The notes beneath the pieces are model-generated. The model made no database searches. It worked only from the letters and a program-made list of their open reading frames with translations, and was not told where the DNA came from. Positions 56,873 to 64,000 of a stretch of 64,000 bases of DNA are shown in pieces; the first letter of the stretch is position 1; every line of letters starts with the position of its first letter. The position numbers and the translations under genes were made by a program. Source of the DNA: Maribacter algarum (ex Lu et al. 2025) (nom. illeg.). GTDB taxonomy: Bacteria > Bacteroidota > Bacteroidia > Flavobacteriales > Flavobacteriaceae. The DNA is taken from assembly GCA_947495915.1 (NCBI GenBank), contig CANMAW010000007.1, positions 124,001 to 188,000 on the forward strand. The letters are read 5' to 3'.

Positions 56873-58543
56873 ATGAAAAAACAGTTTATCAAAGTTGTAC
56901 TTTCTTGTGCAGTTATAGCGGGAGGTTTTACGGTTACCAGCTGTAAGAAGTCTTCCGGTTCTTCTAAAAATGTTTCAAGAGCTACAGGTTGGAAAATTAA
57001 CGCCAAAGAAGGTGGCTTCCAATACAATACCGATTTTAAGGAGCAAGAAACGTCTCCTGGTCTTGTATTTATTGAAGGTGGTACATTTACAAAAGGTAAA
57101 GTACAAGATGACGTTATGCACGATTGGAACAACACCCCAACTGCACAACATGTTCAGTCTTTTTATATGGATGAAACTGAGGTTACCAATGTCATGTACT
57201 TAGAATATTTAGATTATTTGAAGAGTGTTTATCCTCCTGAGAATCCAAAATATACTAATATTTACAAAGGAGCTTTACCAGATACTTTGGTTTGGAGAAA
57301 CCGATTAGGCTTTAATGAAACAATGACAAATAACTATTTACGTCACCCAGCGTATGCAGAATATCCTGTTGTTGGTGTAAACTGGATTCAAGCAACACAA
57401 TTTGCTGAATGGAGAACTGACCGTGTAAATGAAGTTTTATTAGAAAGAGAAGGATATTTATCTGAAGACGCTAAATATCAAGCAGCCTCAGGAGAAGTTG
57501 AAGGCACTTTCAGTACTGAAGCTTATTTGAACAGACCAGAATCTGTTTATAACGGACAAATCGATTCTTTACAAGGAAAACAGAAAAAAGACAGTACCAA
57601 TACATATGCTAAAAGAAGTAGTGGTGTAATTACTCCAGAATATAGACTTCCAACTGAAACGGAATGGGAGTATGCTGCTCAGGCGAATCAAGGTACTCGT
57701 GAGTACAACAACTACCGAGGTAGAAAGAAGTACCCATGGGAAGGTGATTACACAAGAAATGGCCAACGTGTAGGTAGAGGTGATCAACTTGCAAACTTTA
57801 AACAAGGAAAAGGTGACTACGGCGGAATCGCTGGATGGTCAGATGATGGTGCCGATATTACTGCACAAGTAATGTCATACAAGCCAAACGATCTTGGATT
57901 ATATGATATGGCTGGTAACGTTGCGGAATGGGTTGCTGATGTATACCGACCAATTGTTGATGATGAAGTAAGTGACTTTAACTACTACCGTGGTAATATA
58001 TATATGAAATCTGCTATTGGTGAAGATGGTAAAGTGAACATCTTAAGAGATTCAGTAGTATATGACACCTTGCCAAATGGTAAAGTGGTTGCTGTAAACT
58101 TACCAGGTGAAATTAAAATGGTGCCTGTTGATGAAGAAGAAACGTATTTAAGAACAAACTTCGATTCATCTGATAATAGAGCCTACAGAGATGGTGATGC
58201 AGGTTCTTCCAGATTCTTTGATCAATTCAATGATGAAGAAGATGAGGAAAATCAAAGAAAAATGTATGATTCTCCAAAGCACAAAGTAGAGCGTGACTCA
58301 ACTGGTAAAGTAACTCGTCAATATGATGAATCAAACAACAGAACTACTTTAATTAACGACGAAGTTCGTGTATTTAAAGGAGGATCTTGGAGAGATAGAG
58401 CTTACTGGTTAGACCCAGCACAAAGAAGATACTTACCACAATATATGGCAACTGATTACATCGGATTTAGATGTGCAATGTCAAGAGTTGGTTCAAAGTC
58501 TAAGACTAAGAATAAAACTCCGAGAGGTAAAAAAGCAAGATAA
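56873..58543 (+). CDS. gldJ: Gliding motility lipoprotein GldJ
   Basis: 556 aa; lipobox TSCKK, FGE-sulfatase-like domain, FVEGGTF-type motif, MAGNVAEWVADVYRP. Confidence 0.94.
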   Translation: MKKQFIKVVLSCAVIAGGFTVTSCKKSSGSSKNVSRATGWKINAKEGGFQYNTDFKEQETSPGLVFIEGGTFTKGKVQDDVMHDWNNTPTAQHVQSFYMDETEVTNVMYLEYLDYLKSVYPPENPKYTNIYKGALPDTLVWRNRLGFNETMTNNYLRHPAYAEYPVVGVNWIQATQFAEWRTDRVNEVLLEREGYLSEDAKYQAASGEVEGTFSTEAYLNRPESVYNGQIDSLQGKQKKDSTNTYAKRSSGVITPEYRLPTETEWEYAAQANQGTREYNNYRGRKKYPWEGDYTRNGQRVGRGDQLANFKQGKGDYGGIAGWSDDGADITAQVMSYKPNDLGLYDMAGNVAEWVADVYRPIVDDEVSDFNYYRGNIYMKSAIGEDGKVNILRDSVVYDTLPNGKVVAVNLPGEIKMVPVDEEETYLRTNFDSSDNRAYRDGDAGSSRFFDQFNDEEDEENQRKMYDSPKHKVERDSTGKVTRQYDESNNRTTLINDEVRVFKGGSWRDRAYWLDPAQRRYLPQYMATDYIGFRCAMSRVGSKSKTKNKTPRGKKAR

Positions 58544-58563
58544 TTTATTGCTAGAGAAAGATT

Positions 58564-58597
58564 AAAAAGCCTTGACTTCATTGTCAGGGCTTTTTTT
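58564..58597 (+). terminator. Terminator after gldJ
   Basis: AAAAAGCCTTGAC-ttcatt-GTCAGGGCTTTTTTT. Confidence 0.8.
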
Positions 58598-58611
58598 ATA
58601 TTTTTGTTTTT

Positions 58612-59889
58612 ATGACTATTGCTGAATTACACAAGATTTTTTTAACCTTTCCGAAGGTTAGCACCGACACTCGAAAAATTACTAAAGATTGTATTTTTTT
58701 CAGCCTTAAAGGCGATAATTTTAATGGTAACAAATATGCGAAAGATGCCTTGGAAAAAGGTGCGCGTTATGCTGTAGTCGATGAAGCTGAATTTGCCATC
58801 TCTGAGAATTATGTACTTGTTGAAAACGTGTTACAAACCTTGCAAAAACTTGCTACATTTCATAGAAATTATTGCAATGCAAAAATTATTGCACTAACCG
58901 GTAGTAACGGTAAAACCACCTCCAAAGAACTTATAAATGCTGTACTGTCAAAGCGATATAACACCATTGCGACTATCGGCAATTTAAACAACCATATTGG
59001 TGTGCCGCTAACCTTACTCTCTATTTTACCAGACACTGAAATTGCAGTTGTCGAAATGGGTGCCAATCACTTGAAAGAGATCGAATTTTTATGCAAAATT
59101 GCCGCCCCCGATTTTGGCTATATTACCAATTTTGGCAAAGCTCATTTAGAAGGTTTTGGTGGTGTTGAAGGAGTTATTAAAGGCAAGAGTGAAATGTATA
59201 GCTACCTAACTTCAGAAAACAAGCCAGTATTCATGAATGCTGACGATCCTATTCAATTAACCAAACTAAGTAGTTACATTAATAAGTTCGGATTTAGCGA
59301 AACTAAAAATGAGTTTTACAGCATTAAGTTTATAGAAGCTAACCCCTATGTTCATTTACAAGTTGAAGGTGTCGAAATTCGATCGCAATTAATTGGAAGC
59401 TACAATTTCACCAATAGCGCTGCAGCAGTTCTCATGGGAAAATATTTTAATATTTCTCTTGAAAAAATTAAAGATGCTATTGAATCTTACATTCCTGAAA
59501 ACAATCGTTCTCAAATTCTTGAAAGAAATGGTTATGAAATTATTCTAGATGCTTACAATGCCAACCCAACTAGCATGAAGGCAGCTTTAGAAAATTTCAA
59601 AACTTTAAAAGGATCAAACAAAACGGCCTTTCTTGGAGATATGTTTGAACTTGGAGAATCGGCGGCAAATGAACATGAAGAAATAGCAAATCTTGCAGCT
59701 ACATTCAATTTCAATCAAGTGTATTTAGTGGGTGAAAATTTTGCGAATACAAATACTTCTTTGAACACCTTCAAAACTTATGACGACCTTTTGGAGTCAC
59801 TTAGAAAAAAACCGTTGAAAAATCAGGATAAAATACTTATAAAGGGTTCTCGAGGTATGGCCTTAGAAAGACTTCTTGATATACTGTAA
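58612..59889 (+). CDS. murF: UDP-N-acetylmuramoyl-tripeptide--D-alanyl-D-alanine ligase
   Basis: 425 aa; IALTGSNGKTTSKELINAVLSKRY, ILDAYNANPTSMKAALENF. Confidence 0.95.
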   Translation: MTIAELHKIFLTFPKVSTDTRKITKDCIFFSLKGDNFNGNKYAKDALEKGARYAVVDEAEFAISENYVLVENVLQTLQKLATFHRNYCNAKIIALTGSNGKTTSKELINAVLSKRYNTIATIGNLNNHIGVPLTLLSILPDTEIAVVEMGANHLKEIEFLCKIAAPDFGYITNFGKAHLEGFGGVEGVIKGKSEMYSYLTSENKPVFMNADDPIQLTKLSSYINKFGFSETKNEFYSIKFIEANPYVHLQVEGVEIRSQLIGSYNFTNSAAAVLMGKYFNISLEKIKDAIESYIPENNRSQILERNGYEIILDAYNANPTSMKAALENFKTLKGSNKTAFLGDMFELGESAANEHEEIANLAATFNFNQVYLVGENFANTNTSLNTFKTYDDLLESLRKKPLKNQDKILIKGSRGMALERLLDIL

Positions 59890-59921
59890 ACAAACACCAA
59901 ACTTAGTGTTCTAGATGTATG

Positions 59922-59953
59922 AAAAAAATAGGTGTGGTCTAAACCACACCTAC
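59922..59953 (-). terminator. Terminator after the MscS-like gene
   Basis: AGGTGTGGT-ctaa-ACCACACCT with a T-run on the minus strand. Confidence 0.75.
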
Positions 59954-59976
59954 CTCAACCAAACCAATTCATCTCA

Positions 59977-60801
59977 TCAACGAATTTCAACTCTACTTTC
60001 AACTATTTCTTTAATAGGCACAACTATTTTGCCCTTAGCGGTTTTAATAGTCACAAAAATACTGTCAATAGCTTCTATAGTACCTTCAACATCACTGAAT
60101 TTAATTACATCTCCAACAGCATAACTTTTTCTTGCATAAAATGTTTTCAACAAGCTAGCCACCACCTCTCTCGACCCCAAACCAAATGCAATAGAAAATG
60201 CTAATAAGAATGAACCTAGAATTATCGTAAAATTACTAGTGATAATTGAAGTATCAATTCCCGCTTGATTTAACGCTGTAATTGTAACGAATATCAATAG
60301 GATATAAAACACAATACCGCTTACCAATTTTGAACCTCCGAAACCCATTGAATCGAAAACTCTTACAAGCATGTTTTTGATCAATTTTGCTGCAAAAAGA
60401 CCAACCATGAAAATCACCATGGCACTTAATAAGATAGGCAGATAACGTAGCAGATTTGCTATTTCCGTAGATATTACCGTCATTTCTGCGATATCGGCCG
60501 CGGCGATAATAAACACCAATAAAAGCAACCATTTTACAAAACTCAGTAATACTTTTTCAATATCAATCTTAAAATCACTATCTCCAAATAACTTAGCATC
60601 ATTAATTTTATCTGAAACTTTTGAAACCTGTGCTACTTTCAAAACCTTTTTAAGCACTAATCTCAAAACTTTGCTAATAACCCACCCTACAAGTAATACT
60701 ACCAGAGCTCCTACTATCTTAGGAAAAGCTGATGCTATATCCATTAAAATGGTAGAAATAGTATTAAAACTGAGGTCTTTCCACTGATTCACCGTTTCCA
60801 T
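59977..60801 (-). CDS. MscS-like mechanosensitive ion channel protein
   Basis: 274 aa; FSIAFGLGSREVVASLLKTFYARKSYAVGDVIKFSDVEGTIEAIDSIFVTIKTAKGKIVVPIKEIV. Confidence 0.9.
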   Translation of the reverse strand: METVNQWKDLSFNTISTILMDIASAFPKIVGALVVLLVGWVISKVLRLVLKKVLKVAQVSKVSDKINDAKLFGDSDFKIDIEKVLLSFVKWLLLLVFIIAAADIAEMTVISTEIANLLRYLPILLSAMVIFMVGLFAAKLIKNMLVRVFDSMGFGGSKLVSGIVFYILLIFVTITALNQAGIDTSIITSNFTIILGSFLLAFSIAFGLGSREVVASLLKTFYARKSYAVGDVIKFSDVEGTIEAIDSIFVTIKTAKGKIVVPIKEIVESRVEIR

Positions 60802-60812
60802 ATCTTGTTTAA

Positions 60813-61016
60813 TTATTTAGATTTATTGTTGCTATCCTTACTTGTTTTCATCATTCCTTCAATCGCTGCTTTATAATTACAGGTAAACAAAGAAGCCATT
60901 TCCATAACCAATTTGGCTGCGGCTATGTCATCCATTACCTTCTTTTTCATATGAGGCGGAACATCTTGAATAGAGATATCCAACTCCTTAAAGGGATTTT
61001 GTTTTTTCTCTGACAT
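60813..61016 (-). CDS. 67-aa protein of unknown function, translationally coupled to the sigma factor
   Basis: Starts in a TAATG overlap with the upstream sigma stop codon; MSEKKQNPFKELDISIQDVPPHMKKKVMDDIAAAKLVMEMASLF. Confidence 0.8.
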   Translation of the reverse strand: MSEKKQNPFKELDISIQDVPPHMKKKVMDDIAAAKLVMEMASLFTCNYKAAIEGMMKTSKDSNNKSK

Positions 61017-61588
61017 TATGGAATTTTATTATAAAGTTCTGCAATGCGAGCTTTGGCTCGTTTTAATCTCATTTTAACTGCGCTCTCACCTATTTCCATA
61101 AGTACAGCAAGTTCTTTAATCGTTACATCATCTTGATATTTTAACAATAATATTGATTTGTCTTCGGGGTCAATTAAATCTAATGCTTTTTTTAATTTAA
61201 CTGAACGCATTTCTAAAATGCTATCATCGTCAATTTGCTCACCAAGCTTATTAGGGTCATCGGCGATAGAATCAGATTTATCACTTATTTTCCGACCCTT
61301 ATTTCTGTTTACATAATTGACACAAAAATTGTATGTAAACGAGTAAACCCAACTCGAAAATTTAGAACGTCCTTGAAAACTTCCCAACTTAACAAATAGC
61401 ATCAAAAAAACATCTTGCGTCAAATCTTCTGCTTCTGCTGGTGACTTAGCAAAACCATAACATTTGTTATAAATTACCTGTGAATATCGATCGTAAAGTA
61501 TCGCAAACAACATCATATTATTGTTCTTGACAATGTTACGAACGAGCTCTTCATCAGTCATTTTTTCAGAAGCCAATTCCGTTTCCAA
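61016..61588 (-). CDS. ECF-type RNA polymerase sigma factor
   Basis: 190 aa; region 2 (AEDLTQDVFLMLFVKLGSFQGRSKFSSWVYSFTYNFCVNYVNR) and region 4 (VTIKELAVLMEIGESAVKMRLKRAKARI). Confidence 0.94.
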   Translation of the reverse strand: METELASEKMTDEELVRNIVKNNNMMLFAILYDRYSQVIYNKCYGFAKSPAEAEDLTQDVFLMLFVKLGSFQGRSKFSSWVYSFTYNFCVNYVNRNKGRKISDKSDSIADDPNKLGEQIDDDSILEMRSVKLKKALDLIDPEDKSILLLKYQDDVTIKELAVLMEIGESAVKMRLKRAKARIAELYNKIP

Positions 61589-61770
61589 TTTTAAAATTCA
61601 GTTGAGATTACAATTCTTTTGACACCAATTTTTGAGAATAGTCACTTTTCAAAAATTAAATTTAACTGCTATCAATAAAATCAGTTCAGAAATGTACTGA
61701 AAAGATTCAATAAATGTGTGAAAATATATGTTAGTTGTTTTAATACAATCACCAACATTGTTCAAAAACG

Positions 61771-61792
61771 AAAAAAGCCCCTTTAGGGGCTT
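61771..61792 (-). terminator. Terminator ending the candidate structured RNA
   Basis: Minus strand AAGCCCC-taaa-GGGGCTTTTTTCG. Confidence 0.8.
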
Positions 61793-61936
61793 CTACTGAC
61801 CGAATTAAACAACTCGGGGGAACCAAATTTTGAAAAGATAATTAAACCTCCCAACAGAATTTCTAATCAAAATTACCTCGTTTAATCGTGGTCAGCTACT
61901 AAACAGTTAAGGTTAGTGTTTGCATAGCTATAACTG
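61793..61936 (-). ncRNA. Candidate structured RNA of unknown family
   Basis: Nested complementary pairs 61796-61801/61890-61895, 61803-61810/61880-61887, 61826-61833/61867-61874, plus 61903-61909/61931-61937; ends at a terminator. Confidence 0.45.
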
Positions 61937-62089
61937 TCAATTTTTTCGTTTTTGTTTAACTTTTTGTACAATTAACTTCTTCTTTAAATAAAAATCAAAT
62001 AGTGTAGTAGGTAATATCACTACTAAAGCTATTAAAAAAAAGATGACTCCGGTTACAAATAGAGAATCAGAAAAAGTAATATCAGTCAT
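61937..62089 (-). CDS. 50-aa single-TM small membrane protein (not in the ORF track)
   Basis: Translates as MTDITFSDSLFVTGVIFFLIALVVILPTTLFDFYLKKKLIVQKVKQKRKN*. Confidence 0.6.
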   Translation of the reverse strand: MTDITFSDSLFVTGVIFFLIALVVILPTTLFDFYLKKKLIVQKVKQKRKN

Positions 62090-62262
62090 TTTAAATCAAT
62101 GTTATTTGTGTGTCTCAATTATTAAGACACCACATTTTTCAAAAAGTCACATTAGTTACGAAAAAAAGAAAAAAAAGTTTTGAGAAGAGATAAAATTGTA
62201 GCGCATATTACCCACTTTCACTCTTTAATAACAGAAGTATATATTGACTAAACAATTAAAAG

Positions 62263-62337
62263 TGGGATATACTGGATTCGAACCAGTGACCTCTGCCCTG
62301 TCAAGGCAGCGCTCTAAACCAACTGAGCTAATATCCC
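62263..62337 (-). tRNA. tRNA-Val (anticodon GAC)
   Basis: GGGATATTAGCTCAGTTGGTTTAGAGCGCTGCCTTGACAGGGCAGAGGTCACTGGTTCGAATCCAGTATATCCCA; acceptor, D, anticodon (CTGCC-TTGACAG-GGCAG) and T arms all readable. Confidence 0.95.
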
Positions 62338-62838
62338 ATGAAGACTACGAAGTTAAAACTTATTTCGATTTCAAAAAACTTAAATTTGAAAGAACGATGA
62401 CCTTATAAATTCAATTAGGAATTAAGTAAAAACACAGTTTAAAATACCATTTTGATAATAACCACTCTTACCACTAAATAAAGCACTTTATTTTTGCATC
62501 AACACTATTTCTTACAGTTAATATTAATTCAAAAGACACTCAAACTTTAGCACAAGCTCATCACACTTATCAAAAACCTATTAACAACAACAATTTCAGC
62601 TATTTACCACTGGTTATTGCTAGGGTGTAATGCTATTTGTTCATAAAATATCTAGTTGACAAATCGCCATTTGTAGTTATCTTAAAGTATATTGAAAACA
62701 TTTCAATTAGTTATTCTTCCATTTGTATCATTTAAATCATTTCTTAAAACCTAATTTGCTTTATATTATCTACGTATAATAAACACGTGAGGATAATGAA
62801 TACTTGAATGATTAAATAGTGACTAAACAAACCTCGTA

Positions 62839-64000
62839 ATGAATACCATATTAGCATTTGATTTTACCAATTTCGTTGGTCGTTTCCATCCTCTTTTTGT
62901 ACACTTACCTATTGGTTTTTTAATACTAGGAGTGCTGATGGAGTGGTACCAGCGCATACGCAAGTCGGACAAACCAAGCAACCTTATTGCATATGCTTGG
63001 CTCTTAGGTGGTATTGGAGGAGCATTCGCAGCATTCTGCGGGTGGTACTTGGGCGAAACTGGCTTGTATTTCGAAGATGACCTCTTTTTACATCGTTGGA
63101 TAGGTATTGCCATAGTTGTTCTCTCTTTCGCAGGTTGGTGGATAAAGAAAAATTCAGAAAAATATTCAAATACAATACATCAAATTGCTAACATTAGCCT
63201 AATAGTATTATTATCAACGGAAGGACATTTGGGAGGAAACCTGACGCACGGAGAAGAGTACTTATTTGAATACGCACCCGAGTCCGTAAAAAACATGATG
63301 TTAGATCAAAAAGATTTAACAACAGATTTATCTCGTACTGATTCCGTTGTGGTTTACACAGATTTAGTGCAACCTATTTTTGAACAAAAATGCATGGCTT
63401 GTCATGATAACAAAGTGCAACGTGGAGGTCTCAACATGGCTTCAATAGACTCTATGTTGATAGGTGGCGACGGCGGCCCAGCCTTTGCTTCGGGTGATAT
63501 TTCAGAAAGCGAACTCTTTGAGCGAATTACACTGCCTCAGAAAAATATAAAATTCATGCCTCCAGTAGGTGACCCATTAACTTACGATGAAATAAAAATC
63601 GTAGAATGGTGGATTAGTCAAGGAGCATCTGCATCAGCTACAATTGCTGAAACTGAAATAGCTGACGACTTGAAACCCACCCTTTTAAGAACTTATAACT
63701 TAGACACTAATCCGAAAGCATACTACGAAACCGTTTCAATACCTCCTTTAGATAGTATTCAAATCACTGCACTTGAAAATAACGGATTTAAAGTAAACCT
63801 ACTTGGTGGTCAAAATCCTTTAATAGATGTAAAATTTATAGGATCAGAACTTACCGATAAACAATTACAAAGCCTTGAGCCTGCTGCTAAACATATCACT
63901 TGGTTATCCTTTGCAAAAACTAATATTAGTGATCAACAACTTTCTTTTGTTTCGAAGTTTGAAAATCTGACAAGACTTCAGTTAGAAGGTACTGCAATTT
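62839..64000 (+). CDS. DUF2231 / c-type cytochrome domain protein with LRR-like segment, 3' end cut by window edge
   Basis: Start MNTILAFDFTNFVGRFHPLFVHLPIGFLILGVLMEWYQRIRK; CMACHD heme motif; DKQLQSLEPAAKHITWLSFAKTNISDQQLSFVSKFENLTRLQLEGTAI. Confidence 0.88.
   Translation, partial: MNTILAFDFTNFVGRFHPLFVHLPIGFLILGVLMEWYQRIRKSDKPSNLIAYAWLLGGIGGAFAAFCGWYLGETGLYFEDDLFLHRWIGIAIVVLSFAGWWIKKNSEKYSNTIHQIANISLIVLLSTEGHLGGNLTHGEEYLFEYAPESVKNMMLDQKDLTTDLSRTDSVVVYTDLVQPIFEQKCMACHDNKVQRGGLNMASIDSMLIGGDGGPAFASGDISESELFERITLPQKNIKFMPPVGDPLTYDEIKIVEWWISQGASASATIAETEIADDLKPTLLRTYNLDTNPKAYYETVSIPPLDSIQITALENNGFKVNLLGGQNPLIDVKFIGSELTDKQLQSLEPAAKHITWLSFAKTNISDQQLSFVSKFENLTRLQLEGTAI

Noticed and set aside
56860-57135. 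91-aa minus-strand ORF opposite the start of gldJ, considered as a possible porU remnant
   Set aside because: Fully antisense to gldJ and shows no PorU-like motif.
62340-62838. About 500-bp AT-rich gap between tRNA-Val and the DUF2231 gene, checked for repeats, integrase site or CRISPR
   Set aside because: No direct repeats, no att-like duplication of the tRNA end and no ORF visible; treated as ordinary intergenic DNA.

Overview
This 64-kb window looks like core chromosome from a Flavobacteriaceae-type Bacteroidota. The genus is not determined. The lineage inference rests on GldJ, PorV, a DUF5686 protein, low GC and no obvious Shine-Dalgarno usage. I saw no mobile element, CRISPR array, prophage or rRNA. 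Roughly the first 20 kb is a sulfur/methionine region: cobA (partial), sulfite reductase, cysN, cysD, cysH, DUF2061, Rrf2, metZ, a MetX-aspartokinase-homoserine dehydrogenase fusion, metY behind a SAM-I riboswitch, and metK behind a SAM-II-like riboswitch. Later blocks include H+-PPase/PPase, PdhB, EtfBA, ThyA, an ergothioneine cluster (egtB, egtD, with a possible PLP lyase nearby), DHFR, MurI, a subclass B1-like metallo-beta-lactamase, PdhA/PdhC, PorV, GldJ, MurF, an ECF sigma/MscS operon, tRNA-Val(GAC) and a DUF2231/cytochrome protein cut by the right edge. The strongest points for follow-up are: (i) a SAM-II-like aptamer on metK with a 12-bp anti-aptamer segment; (ii) a shared 17-bp operator-like motif in the sulfate-assimilation operon; (iii) a perfect 26-bp palindrome between pdhB and etfB; (iv) a possible unannotated structured RNA downstream of an unlisted 50-aa membrane peptide; (v) several unusual domain fusions; (vi) the apparent absence of porU between porV and gldJ. 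All calls come from reading the sequence and recalling families; no search or folding was run.
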